Positions 31,451 to 39,144 of a stretch of 46,505 nucleotides of DNA are shown here, one piece after another. The position numbers were made by a program, and so were the translations under genes. Where the stretch lies: assembly GCA_019747705.1 (NCBI GenBank), contig JAIEQM010000017.1:1-46505 (forward strand). Reading direction: 5' to 3'. The notes below the pieces were generated by a model that was not told the DNA's origin, made no database searches, and saw nothing but the letters and a program-made list of their open reading frames with translations. Origin of the DNA: Chitinophagaceae bacterium. Its GTDB lineage: Bacteria; Bacteroidota; Bacteroidia; Chitinophagales; Chitinophagaceae. The number at the start of each line of letters is the position of its first letter. Position 1 is the stretch's first letter.

Positions 31451-31475
31451 TAAAATAACAACCAAATAAATAATT

Positions 31476-32657
31476 ATGAAGAAGATAAATACAATCGCTC
31501 TTGTTGCAGGCATTGCCCTAATGATGGCAGCCTGTGGTGAAGGAGCAAAAGAAAAGAAAGGCAGCCTTGGTGATAAAAAAGCACAGGTTGAAAAATTAAA
31601 AAAAGAAATCGCCGGCAAAACTGCTGAACTGAAAAAGCTGGAAGAAGAAATTGCGTTGCTGGATACAACATCTGCACAACAAGGACGTTTAAAATTAGTA
31701 GCAACGGCTCCTGCAAGCATTCAGGATTTCAGCCACTATATTGATTTGCAGGGAACGGTTACTGCAGAAGATATTTCTTACATCGCACCAGCTAATGGAC
31801 TGGGCGGGGTGGTAACTGCTCTTTATATTAAACAGGGGCAATACATTAAAAAAGGGCAATTGATTTTGAAGATGGATGATAAAGTCTTAAGAACAGAGGT
31901 TGATCGAATGCAAACACAATTAGCCTTTGCAAAAAATATTTACAACCGTCATAAAAATTTGTGGGAACAGAATATTGGAAGTGAGGTAGAATTGATTTCT
32001 GCAAAAAACAATGTTGATGGGCTGGAAAAACAATTAGCAACGTTAAATGAGCAGATTAAACTTTACACAGTTACCTCAAGTGTAAATGGTATTGCAGATA
32101 TTGTTGAAATTAAAGTAGGCGAAGTGTTTACAGGCGCAGGTACAAAAGGCCCGCAAATTCAAATTGTAAACAACAGCACATTGAAAGTTAAAGCGAATGT
32201 GCCTGAAAATTATATGAGTCGTGTTCATACAGGCAGTGTTGTTGAAATTGGATTGCCTGATGCCGGTAAAACTTATACTTCAAAAATCAGTCTTGCCTCA
32301 CAGTTGATTGACGCTAACAGCAGAACCTTTTCAGTGGAAGCTGCAATACCCGGCGGTGCTGTGCGGCCCAATACACTTGCAACTGTGCGTATTAAAGATT
32401 ACAGCGCACCCAATGCGATTGTTATTCCTGTAAATCTTGTGCAAACAGATGAAAACGGAAAATATGTTTATACGGTTGAAAAAGACAGCAAGAACAGAAG
32501 TGTGGTGAAGAAGGTTCCGGTGCAGGTGGGAGAATCGTACAACAGTATGATTGAAATAAAAAGCGGCATACAGACAGGTATGCAATTAATTACTGCAGGT
32601 TATCAAAGTGTGTATGATAAACAGGTGGTGCAGGTAGATGCACCCGCTGCTCAGTAA
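31476..32657 (+). CDS. RND periplasmic adaptor (membrane fusion lipoprotein)
   Basis: Links the inner-membrane pump to the TolC channel. The 393-residue protein has a lipobox (LMMAACGE) giving an N-terminal lipid-modified Cys20. A lysine/glutamate-rich coiled coil (residues 27-65) is unusual in lying before the barrel. Next come the lipoyl-like half GVVTALYIKQGQYIKKGQLILKMDD, a hairpin (140-195), and beta-barrel and membrane-proximal domains (to 390). It lies in the operon between the tolC-like gene and the pump gene, which begins 140 bases later after a dispersed repeat. The extra N-terminal coiled coil distinguishes it from AcrA. Confidence 0.92.
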   Translation: MKKINTIALVAGIALMMAACGEGAKEKKGSLGDKKAQVEKLKKEIAGKTAELKKLEEEIALLDTTSAQQGRLKLVATAPASIQDFSHYIDLQGTVTAEDISYIAPANGLGGVVTALYIKQGQYIKKGQLILKMDDKVLRTEVDRMQTQLAFAKNIYNRHKNLWEQNIGSEVELISAKNNVDGLEKQLATLNEQIKLYTVTSSVNGIADIVEIKVGEVFTGAGTKGPQIQIVNNSTLKVKANVPENYMSRVHTGSVVEIGLPDAGKTYTSKISLASQLIDANSRTFSVEAAIPGGAVRPNTLATVRIKDYSAPNAIVIPVNLVQTDENGKYVYTVEKDSKNRSVVKKVPVQVGESYNSMIEIKSGIQTGMQLITAGYQSVYDKQVVQVDAPAAQ

Positions 32658-32715
32658 TGTATAATTGCGTAACTGCTTGTTACTATGCTGAAGTAATTCA
32701 TTTGCTCAGCTATGA

Positions 32716-32753
32716 TGAATAGAATTAAGAACGTACAAGTGTGCGACGTAACA
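32716..32753 (+). repeat. Dispersed repeat, copy B, inside the efflux operon
   Basis: 34 of 38 bases match copy A at 5967-6004. It lies in the 140-base gap between the adaptor and pump genes and ends 44 bases before the pump ATG, in the same orientation as copy A relative to its downstream gene. Confidence 0.75.
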
Positions 32754-32797
32754 GAAGATGAACAGAATTACAACAGATGACTATCAAAAACTAATTT

Positions 32798-35700
32798 ATG
32801 CAATCAAGTTTTATTGAAGGTATCAGCAAAAAGTTTAAACAGTTTAAACCTACAAGCTGGAGTATTGACAACCGCACGGCAATTTATATTGTTACCATTA
32901 TTGTAACGCTGTATGGTTTGTACAAGTTCAACACCATGCCCAAAGAGCAGTTTCCTGATATTGTAGTACCTACTATTTCAGTAAGCACGGTGTATGTGGG
33001 AAACTCACCTGCTGATATTGAAAATCTTGTAACACGTCCTATTGAAAAACAGGTAAAGAGTATCAGTGGTGCACGTGTGGTTAAAGTACAATCCACATCG
33101 CAACAGGATTTTTCACTCATCATTGTGGAGTTTGATACTGATGTAAAAACAGATTTGGCCAAACAAAAAGTAAAAGATGCAGTTGATAAAGCAAAAACAG
33201 ATTTGCCGAATAATTTAACTGTGCAGCCGGATGTGCAGGAATTTGCATTTAGTGAGATGCCCATCATGTTTGTAAACATCAGCGGTGATTATGATGGTGT
33301 AAAACTGAAACAGTATGCTGATAAACTACAGGACCGTTTTGAAGATTTAAAAGAAATAACCCGTGCTGATATTGTGGGTGCGCCTGAACGTGAAATTCAA
33401 ATTAACGCAGACGCTTACCGCATGGCTGCTGCAAGAGTTACATTTAGTGATATTGAATCCGCTGTGCAACGGGAGAACAACGACATCAGCGGTGGTTTGA
33501 TTGAAAGTGGTGAAATGAAACGTACTGTTCGTGTGCGTGGACAGTTTAAAAGTGCTTTTGATCTGCAAAATATTATTGTAAAAAATGTAAGTGGTGCTCC
33601 GGTTTATTTAAGAGATATTGCTACTCTTAAAGACACAGTAAAGGAACTTGAAAGCTTTGCTCGGCTTGATGGTAAAAATGTAATTACACTCAACATTGTA
33701 AAACGAAGTGGTGAAAACCTTATTAATGCAGCTGATAAAATTAAAGCGGCTGTTGAGGAAATGAAGAGCAATGATGATTTGCCAAAAGATTTAAAAGTAA
33801 CCATTACGGGCGATCAGAGCAAGCAAACCAAAACATCATTCAATGAACTGGTAAACACCATCATCATTGGTTTTGTACTCGTATTGCTTATCCTTATGTT
33901 TTTTATGGGTGTTACCAATGCCTTCTTTGTGGCATTAAGTGTACCGCTGAGTGTATTTGTGGCATTCTTATTCTTACCGGTGGCTGATGGAATTATTGGC
34001 TCTACTGTAACACTCAACTTTATTGTGTTGTTTGCATTGCTGTTTGGTTTAGGAATTATTGTGGATGATGCGATTGTGGTGATTGAAAACACACACCGTA
34101 TTTATCATAACGGTAAAGTACCAATTATAAGAAGTGCAAAAGAGGCAGCAGGTGAAGTATTTATTCCTGTGCTTGCAGGTACAGCAACAACACTGGCTCC
34201 GTTCTTTCCATTACTTTTCTGGAAAGGCATCATTGGTAAGTTTATGATTTACTTACCTACCATGCTCATCTTAACACTGGCGGCATCATTAATCGTTGCC
34301 TTTATCATCAACCCCGTGTTTGCAGTGAGCTTTATGAAACCCGAAGGAAGAGCGTATGATGAACCCAAGAAAGCCATCTTCCGTAAACCATACTGGTGGG
34401 CGTTTTGGGGTATTGGTGCACTTATGCATGTGATGGGCAATCATGGTATGGGTAATTTACTTTTCTTCTTTGCGCTGATGGGTATTTTAAACCGTTATGT
34501 ACTGCGTGATGCGATTTATTTTTTCCAGGAAAGAGTTTTGCCGGCCTTAATGCGTAGTTATGAAAAATTATTGAGCTGGATTTTAATTGGTACACGGCCT
34601 GTGTGGGCTTTTGCATCATTATTCTTACTCTTTATTATTGCGGCTGGTTTGTTGTTTACAAGTGTGAGCAGTGGCCGAACAAAAACAACCTTCTTCCCCA
34701 GTGGTGATCCCAACTTTATTTATGTGTATTTAAAAATGCCGGTGGGTACGGATGTAAATTATACTGATTCTGTAACACGTTCACTTGAAAAGAAAGTGTA
34801 TGAAATACTGGGTAATGAAAAACCAGGTGCAAAAGGTTCTATTGTTGAAAGTGTAATTGCAAACGTAGCAGTGAGTGCCAATAACCCGATGGATAATAAC
34901 AGAAGTACACAAAGTAATTTGGGGCGTATTCAAATTTCATTTGTTGAATTTGAAAAACGACATGGCAAATCTTCAGCTCCTTATTTAACTGCTATAAGAA
35001 AGAGTATTAAAAATATTCCCGGTGCATCTATTAGTGTAGAAATGGAAAATGGCGGGCCGCCCACTGAGCCTCCTGTAAATATTGAAGTGATTGGTGAAGA
35101 TTTTGATGCCATTTCAAAAGTTGCCAACAACCTTTTCAATTATCTTGATACCAACCGTGTGGATGGTATTGAAAACCTGCAGTTGGATGTGGATTTGAAT
35201 AACCCTGAAATATCCATTACTATTGACCGTGAACGTGCATTGGCTGAAGGTGTGAGCACAGGGCAGGTGGGAATGGAAATACGCACTGCATTATTTGGAA
35301 GTGAAGTAAGTAAACTGAAACAGGGTGATGATGAATACAAAATTCAATTGCGTTACAATGATTTGCAGCGCAACAACATTACTGATCTGATGAATATGAA
35401 AATTACGTTTCGTGATTTTAACACCGGTCAGATTAAGCAGGTGCCTGTTGGTTCCATTGCAAAGTATGATTACACCAGCACAAGCGGTGGTGTAAAACGT
35501 AAAAACTTTAAACGCACCATTCAATTACAATCAAACGTAGCCGATCCTACACAGGCGGCACCTATTAATGCAGCCTTAAAAGAAAAGATCAATGCATTTA
35601 CTGCATCAACAAGATTGCCGGTGGGTGTAACCATCCGTCAAAGCGGACAGAGTGAGCAGGAAGCAGAAACATCACAGTTTCTTATAACAGCACTTGCCAT

Positions 35701-36376
35701 TGCTGTATCACTTATCTTTTTAATTCTTGTATTGCAGTTTAACAGTTTGAGCAAACCGTTTATTGTAACAACAGAAATTTTCTTCAGCATCATTGGTGTC
35801 ATGCTTGGTTATGTATTAACGGGTCAAACCATTGCCACCATCATGTTCCTTGTAGGTATTGTTGGTTTAGCAGGTATAGTAATTAAAAACGGTATCCTCT
35901 TAATTGAGTTTACTGATGAGTTGCGTGGGCGTGGTTACAAAACAAGAGAAGCGGTAATACAGGCCGGTAAAATCCGTATCATTCCTGTATTGTTAACAGC
36001 AGTGGCTACTATGCTGGGATTGTTACCCCTGGCAGTTGGTTTTAATATTGATTTCGGTTCATTGTTTCAGCATTTGAACCCAAAGATTTTCTTTGGTGGC
36101 GATAGTGTTGTGTTCTGGGGACCGCTTAGCTGGACGATTATTTATGGTTTGATCTTCGCCTTCTTCTTAACACTCATGATGGTGCCGAGTATGTACATTA
36201 TTGCCGAGCGCTTGAAAAGACCAATGGCGAAATTCTATGGTACAAAATTCATTGCATTGTTTGGGTTCCTCGGTCCGTTCTTCTTCATCTTTGCAGGGTT
36301 TATGTATTTAGGCAGGGCTATACAGGGCAAAAAAGTATGGATGGGGCAGCAACGAAAAACAGTTGCCAAAGTATAA
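32798..36376 (+). CDS. RND-family efflux pump permease
   Basis: Proton-driven inner-membrane transporter that takes substrates from the periplasm or membrane. The 1192-residue protein has two six-helix repeats with large periplasmic loops. The N-terminal helix is NRTAIYIVTIIVTLYGLY. The central motif GLGIIVDDAIVVIEN carries the acidic pair D423-D424 needed for proton relay. It is about 140 residues longer than AcrB. One insertion after about residue 520 (KPYWWAFWGIGALMHVMG...) adds a hydrophobic pair, and another near residue 1090 (FNIDFGSLFQHLNPKIFFGG) precedes the penultimate helix. Such long members are frequent in Bacteroidota. It ends the operon at a terminator. Substrate is unknown. Confidence 0.93.
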   Translation: MQSSFIEGISKKFKQFKPTSWSIDNRTAIYIVTIIVTLYGLYKFNTMPKEQFPDIVVPTISVSTVYVGNSPADIENLVTRPIEKQVKSISGARVVKVQSTSQQDFSLIIVEFDTDVKTDLAKQKVKDAVDKAKTDLPNNLTVQPDVQEFAFSEMPIMFVNISGDYDGVKLKQYADKLQDRFEDLKEITRADIVGAPEREIQINADAYRMAAARVTFSDIESAVQRENNDISGGLIESGEMKRTVRVRGQFKSAFDLQNIIVKNVSGAPVYLRDIATLKDTVKELESFARLDGKNVITLNIVKRSGENLINAADKIKAAVEEMKSNDDLPKDLKVTITGDQSKQTKTSFNELVNTIIIGFVLVLLILMFFMGVTNAFFVALSVPLSVFVAFLFLPVADGIIGSTVTLNFIVLFALLFGLGIIVDDAIVVIENTHRIYHNGKVPIIRSAKEAAGEVFIPVLAGTATTLAPFFPLLFWKGIIGKFMIYLPTMLILTLAASLIVAFIINPVFAVSFMKPEGRAYDEPKKAIFRKPYWWAFWGIGALMHVMGNHGMGNLLFFFALMGILNRYVLRDAIYFFQERVLPALMRSYEKLLSWILIGTRPVWAFASLFLLFIIAAGLLFTSVSSGRTKTTFFPSGDPNFIYVYLKMPVGTDVNYTDSVTRSLEKKVYEILGNEKPGAKGSIVESVIANVAVSANNPMDNNRSTQSNLGRIQISFVEFEKRHGKSSAPYLTAIRKSIKNIPGASISVEMENGGPPTEPPVNIEVIGEDFDAISKVANNLFNYLDTNRVDGIENLQLDVDLNNPEISITIDRERALAEGVSTGQVGMEIRTALFGSEVSKLKQGDDEYKIQLRYNDLQRNNITDLMNMKITFRDFNTGQIKQVPVGSIAKYDYTSTSGGVKRKNFKRTIQLQSNVADPTQAAPINAALKEKINAFTASTRLPVGVTIRQSGQSEQEAETSQFLITALAIAVSLIFLILVLQFNSLSKPFIVTTEIFFSIIGVMLGYVLTGQTIATIMFLVGIVGLAGIVIKNGILLIEFTDELRGRGYKTREAVIQAGKIRIIPVLLTAVATMLGLLPLAVGFNIDFGSLFQHLNPKIFFGGDSVVFWGPLSWTIIYGLIFAFFLTLMMVPSMYIIAERLKRPMAKFYGTKFIALFGFLGPFFFIFAGFMYLGRAIQGKKVWMGQQRKTVAKV

Positions 36377-36405
36377 CAGGTTTTACAGTTGGTTTTGGTT
36401 TAAAG

Positions 36406-36437
36406 AAGCTCCGCTGCAAAGCGGGGCTTTCTTTTTT
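36406..36437 (+). terminator. Terminator of the efflux operon
   Basis: AAGCTCCGC-TGCAAA-GCGGGGCTT with one G-U pair, followed by TCTTTTTTG. It lies 30 bases past the pump stop codon. Confidence 0.85.
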
Positions 36438-36472
36438 GTTGCTGCTTGAAGGCAAAAGTGAATTTGACCCTC

Positions 36473-36502
36473 ATAAAAAAGCGGATGATCGTTCACCCGC
36501 TT
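36473..36502 (-). terminator. Terminator of the outer-membrane barrel gene
   Basis: On the minus strand AAGCGGGTGA-ACGA-TCATCCGCTT forms a 10-bp stem with one G-U pair, followed by TTTT. It lies about 20 bases past the stop at 36525. Confidence 0.85.
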
Positions 36503-36524
36503 CACTTATTTTACTTTGATTGAA

Positions 36525-37268
36525 TTACAATCCCGTAATCACTAAACCAATCGTTAACGGGCGTATCTGGCTGGGGCCCTGCCCTTCTTTTATAAAATCA
36601 TTAATCTGGTATTGGGCAAAAACACCAATGTTACCATAACCAATTCTAAAGGTTGGTGCAAGCCTTGTTCCGTTAAAATGACGTTTATCTTTTTCCTTAC
36701 GTGTAAATTGTACATTGCCTGCTGCGTCTCTTTCAAATCTTGTTTTATCTGTAGCGGTAAGCATGGTTCCCACTTTTACACCCAGTGCAATCTTCCAGCT
36801 TTTATTTGGTTGATCAGGTTTTGACATAAACCGGAGCTCAACAGGCGCTTCCAGGTAACCTGTTTGCAGTTTAATGCTTTTATAACGGATCGCTGTATCA
36901 ACTCCCGTATTTTTAGTAAAGCGAAAAGCTGAAGAGTTGATAATATTCAGGTCCCTTTTGGCATTCTTGTCAAAGAACATATTATCTGTTCCAAAACCAA
37001 CGCCAATACCCACACTAAAACGGGGATCAGTTTTAAATGGAAAATCAAATACAAAATAGGCATTGAAACTGCGGGCCAAACCTTTGGTGGCTATGGAATC
37101 AGGAGCTTGCAGCCACCGGAGTGAACCGAGTTGAAACATCAGATGATCTTTGGGGCGGTTGGCCATGCTCACTTTGCTCCGGTCTTTTTTCTTTTTAGCA
37201 GTACTGTCCTGGGCCCGGGTTATTGCAAATGCAAACATCAAACCCAGTAATAAAAAACTTTTCTTCAT
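36525..37268 (-). CDS. Outer-membrane beta-barrel protein
   Basis: A 247-residue exported protein with a signal peptide (MKKSFLLLGLMFAFAITRAQ), then a lysine-rich linker (KKKKDRSK) and a barrel domain from about residue 40. Strand-like stretches include SFNAYFVFDFPF, FSVGIGVGFGTDNMFF, IKLQTGYLEAPVELRF, KIALGVKVGTML, and the final strands FRIGYGNIGVFAQYQI and PLTIGLVITGL. This matches the porin family / PorT-like outer-membrane barrels of Bacteroidota. The exact function is unknown. It is monocistronic, with a good promoter at 37321-37349 and a strong terminator. Confidence 0.8.
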   Translation of the reverse strand: MKKSFLLLGLMFAFAITRAQDSTAKKKKDRSKVSMANRPKDHLMFQLGSLRWLQAPDSIATKGLARSFNAYFVFDFPFKTDPRFSVGIGVGFGTDNMFFDKNAKRDLNIINSSAFRFTKNTGVDTAIRYKSIKLQTGYLEAPVELRFMSKPDQPNKSWKIALGVKVGTMLTATDKTRFERDAAGNVQFTRKEKDKRHFNGTRLAPTFRIGYGNIGVFAQYQINDFIKEGQGPSQIRPLTIGLVITGL

Positions 37269-37320
37269 TGTTGTGTATTAGAGTTTTTTGCAATCCAATC
37301 TGTTTAAAAGACGGAAGCAG

Positions 37321-37349
37321 CAAATGTATTTCTAAAGCGGTTAACCAAA
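37321..37349 (-). promoter_or_regulatory. Promoter of the outer-membrane barrel gene
   Basis: On the minus strand TTTG (37349-37346), 17 bases, then TACATTTG (37328-37321). It predicts a start near 37314 and a leader of about 46 bases. Confidence 0.6.
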
Positions 37350-37366
37350 GGTTAAAGCTTATTTTC

Positions 37367-37392
37367 AAAAAAGCCCCGTTAGTGCGGAGCTT
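37367..37392 (-). terminator. Terminator after tRNA-Met
   Basis: On the minus strand AGCTCCG-CACTAA-CGGGGCT with one G-U pair, followed by TTTTT. It begins directly after the tRNA's 3' CCA. Confidence 0.8.
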
Positions 37393-37469
37393 TGGTGGAT
37401 CCTGCAGGATTTGAACCTGCGACCCTCTGATTATGAGTCAGATGCTCTAACCGGCTGAGCTAAGGATCC
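37393..37469 (-). tRNA. tRNA-Met (anticodon CAT), CCA encoded
   Basis: The minus strand folds into a full cloverleaf. The acceptor stem is GGATCCT/AGGATCC. D-arm GCTC/GAGC and anticodon stem TCTGA/TCAGA enclose loop CTCATAA (anticodon CAT). The T-arm is GCAGG-TTCAAAT-CCTGC, then discriminator A and an encoded CCA. The fully paired first acceptor base pair and the lack of three G-C pairs in the anticodon stem point to the elongator, not the initiator. A tRNA-Ile2 (CAT modified to lysidine) cannot be fully ruled out. It is transcribed alone, with a terminator immediately after it. Confidence 0.95.
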
Positions 37470-37487
37470 GGCCTTTTGAGGCGGGGG

Positions 37488-37495
37488 CAAAGATA
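37488..37495 (-). promoter_or_regulatory. -7 promoter element of tRNA-Met
   Basis: The minus strand reads TATCTTTG, a perfect -7 element, about 18 bases before the mature 5' end of the tRNA. Confidence 0.5.
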
Positions 37496-37534
37496 TAGAA
37501 ATCCAACTTTCAGTTTTATATAATTTCTTTGTGT

Positions 37535-38146
37535 ATGGCAAATATTAAAAACATCATTTTTGATTTGGGCGGGGTGCTGCTGGATATTGATTTCAGCCGT
37601 TCGGTAAACGCATTTGAACAACTGGGCATTCATGGTTTTGATAAGATGGTGAGCGCTGTTTACAGCAACCCCCTGTTTCTTTCATTGGAAACAGGGATGG
37701 ATATCAAACATTTTTATAATGACTTCAGAAAACAAACCCAAACACTATTACCTGATGGGCAAATTGAACAGGCCTGGAATGCATTGCTCATTGGCTTTCG
37801 TAAAAAAAGTATTGAACGTTTACAGCAGCTCAACAGCAGTTACCAAACATTTTTGCTGAGTAATACCAATGAAATTCATGTGCAGAAATTTCAACAGATG
37901 TTTAATGAAGCATTTAACGGTGCACAGTTGGATGATTGTTTTGTAAAAGCTTATTACTCCAACCGAATGGGCATTCGCAAACCAAATGCAGAAGCATGGT
38001 TGCACGTGCTGAACACGCACTCTTTAAATGCACACGAAACGTTGTTTGTGGATGATGGCATTGCCAATATTGAAGCGGCCGGTAAACTGGGCATGCAAAC
38101 CATTCATTTACTGCCGGGAATGAGGATTGAAGATTTGCAATTATGA
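37535..38146 (+). CDS. HAD-superfamily hydrolase (YihX-like phosphatase)
   Basis: Haloacid dehalogenase-like phosphatase of 203 residues from the ATG at 37535. Motif I is IIFDLGGVLLDID, with the nucleophile Asp in FDLGGV; Gly at the +2 position is typical of the YihX/epoxide-hydrolase-like branch. Motif II is FLLSNT, the motif III lysine is in GIRKPNAEAW, and motif IV is FVDDGIANIEAA. A helical cap lies between motifs I and II (residues about 20-85). Substrate is likely a small sugar phosphate or nucleotide; specificity is not visible. It is divergent from tRNA-Met and convergent with the DUF4834 gene. Confidence 0.9.
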   Translation: MANIKNIIFDLGGVLLDIDFSRSVNAFEQLGIHGFDKMVSAVYSNPLFLSLETGMDIKHFYNDFRKQTQTLLPDGQIEQAWNALLIGFRKKSIERLQQLNSSYQTFLLSNTNEIHVQKFQQMFNEAFNGAQLDDCFVKAYYSNRMGIRKPNAEAWLHVLNTHSLNAHETLFVDDGIANIEAAGKLGMQTIHLLPGMRIEDLQL

Positions 38147-38167
38147 ACCACTTCAGTACCAGGTAAC

Positions 38168-38197
38168 AAAAAAACCTGCAGCACGAACAAGCTGCAG
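38168..38197 (-). terminator. Terminator after the DUF4834 gene
   Basis: On the minus strand CTGCAGC-TTGTTCGT-GCTGCAG is followed by GTTTTTTTG. It lies 16 bases past the stop at 38213. Confidence 0.8.
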
Positions 38198-38212
38198 CTA
38201 TCCGCTATTGAA

Positions 38213-38437
38213 TTACTTCACTTCTTCAAATTCAATATAATCACCACTCTTGGGTTTTGTATCCTCTTTGGTTGGTTGTTGCGGTTGTGTCTTATAGTTA
38301 CGGGTATTCATCTGCTCCTGAAATTCTTTCATCCTGTTTTTCATTTCACCCGCAGCTTTACTCACAGGCAGTAAAAAATCAAATATGAAACGGTATAAAA
38401 AATAAATACCCAGTATAATTAAAATATAGCGTAACAT
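38213..38437 (-). CDS. DUF4834-family small membrane protein
   Basis: A 74-residue protein with one N-terminal membrane helix (MLRYILIILGIYFLYRFIFDFLL cut at about residue 23). A charged amphipathic helix follows (KAAGEMKNRMKEFQEQM), then a Pro/Lys-rich linker, and the conserved C-terminal tail GDYIEFEEVK. This matches DUF4834, a Bacteroidota-specific family of unknown function. The tail is probably cytoplasmic and may bind a partner. The -7 element TAACTTTG ends four bases before the ATG, so the message is likely leaderless; the same bases form part of an 8-bp palindrome. Confidence 0.85.
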   Translation of the reverse strand: MLRYILIILGIYFLYRFIFDFLLPVSKAAGEMKNRMKEFQEQMNTRNYKTQPQQPTKEDTKPKSGDYIEFEEVK

Positions 38438-38440
38438 GGT

Positions 38441-38458
38441 GCAAAGTTAGAACTTTGC
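38441..38458 (-). promoter_or_regulatory. -7 element and palindrome before the DUF4834 gene
   Basis: The minus strand carries TAACTTTG (38449-38442), a perfect -7 element, four bases before the ATG. The surrounding GCAAAGTT-AG-AACTTTGC (38441-38458) is a perfect 8+8 inverted repeat. It could be an operator or a chance effect of the promoter sequence. Confidence 0.5.
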
Positions 38459-38550
38459 CCGTTGGCTGATGTGAAGATTATGATAAAGGGCTGGCGGAGG
38501 CGCTGCTCATTCAAACAGTCCCCTTTCATCGGCTTCTGACAAAAAAGATT

Positions 38551-38581
38551 TTTATTTATACGCCCCCTTTCCATACATTTG
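38551..38581 (+). promoter_or_regulatory. Promoter of the rimP-nusA-infB operon
   Basis: TTTA (38551-38554), exactly 19 bases, then TACATTTG (38574-38581). It predicts a start near 38588, about 13 bases before the leader hairpin and 51 before the rimP ATG. Confidence 0.65.
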
Positions 38582-38600
38582 CACCGGAAAAGAAACAGCA

Positions 38601-38631
38601 GAAGGGAACGGAATCGTTCCCTTCTTTATTT
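38601..38631 (+). promoter_or_regulatory. Terminator-like hairpin (candidate attenuator) in the rimP-nusA-infB leader
   Basis: GAAGGGAACG-GAAT-CGTTCCCTTC is a perfect 10-bp stem followed by TTTATTT, inside the predicted leader and eight bases before the rimP ATG. It has the form of an intrinsic terminator placed between promoter and first gene. The operon encodes NusA, which promotes termination at such hairpins, so feedback attenuation is a reasonable hypothesis. Confidence 0.6.
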
Positions 38632-38638
38632 CACTTAC

Positions 38639-39106
38639 ATGAGTATTGAGAAAAAAACGGAGACCATCCGCAATTTGGCGGAGGAAATGATTACCGGTGA
38701 GCCTGGGCATTTTTTGGTGGATGTAAAGCTTAAACCCGGCAATAATATCCAGGTGCTGCTGGATGCTGATGCCGGTCTGCCCCTGAGCAAATGTGTGAGT
38801 TACAACCGCTCTTTGTACAAAACCATTGAAGAAGCAGGTTTATTCGCCCCCGGCGATTTTGCCCTGGAAGTATCATCACCGGGACTGGATGAACCGTTGA
38901 AGCTTCCCCGGCAGTATCGCAAAAACATTGGCCGTGCTGTAGAAATTATTTTGAAAGACGGGCGCAAATTCAGCGGCAAACTTTTATCAGCAGAGTCAGA
39001 TATCCTCATTGAAGAAACCAAAGGCAAAGGCAAAAAGCAGGAAACAGTTCAGCATACTTTTTCAACCGATCAAATAAAAACAACAAAAATTCAAATTGTA
39101 ATTTAA
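38639..39106 (+). CDS. rimP: Ribosome maturation factor RimP
   Basis: Cytoplasmic protein of 155 residues that helps assemble the 30S subunit. It has the two-domain RimP layout: an N-terminal alpha/beta domain with FLVDVKLKPGNNIQVLLDADAGLPLSKC, and FALEVSSPGLDEPLK (the conserved (L)EVSSPG(L)(D)(R/E)PL block) leading into a C-terminal SH3-like barrel with GRAVEIILKDGRKFSGKLLSAE. The ATG at 38639 is preferred over 38579, since the longer form would start at the promoter and read through the leader hairpin. It is first in the classic rimP-nusA-infB operon; nusA begins 38 bases after its stop. Confidence 0.95.
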   Translation: MSIEKKTETIRNLAEEMITGEPGHFLVDVKLKPGNNIQVLLDADAGLPLSKCVSYNRSLYKTIEEAGLFAPGDFALEVSSPGLDEPLKLPRQYRKNIGRAVEIILKDGRKFSGKLLSAESDILIEETKGKGKKQETVQHTFSTDQIKTTKIQIVI

Positions 39107-39144
39107 AACAAACCCTCACAGAGGGAAAAAGAAAAAACTGAGTT

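Noticed and set aside
37393..37469. tRNA-Ile2 (lysidine-modified CAT) or initiator tRNA-Met
   Set aside because: The acceptor stem pairs at its first base pair and the anticodon stem lacks three G-C pairs, so the initiator is excluded. Ile2 cannot be fully excluded without comparing all CAT tRNAs of the genome, but elongator Met is the simplest call.
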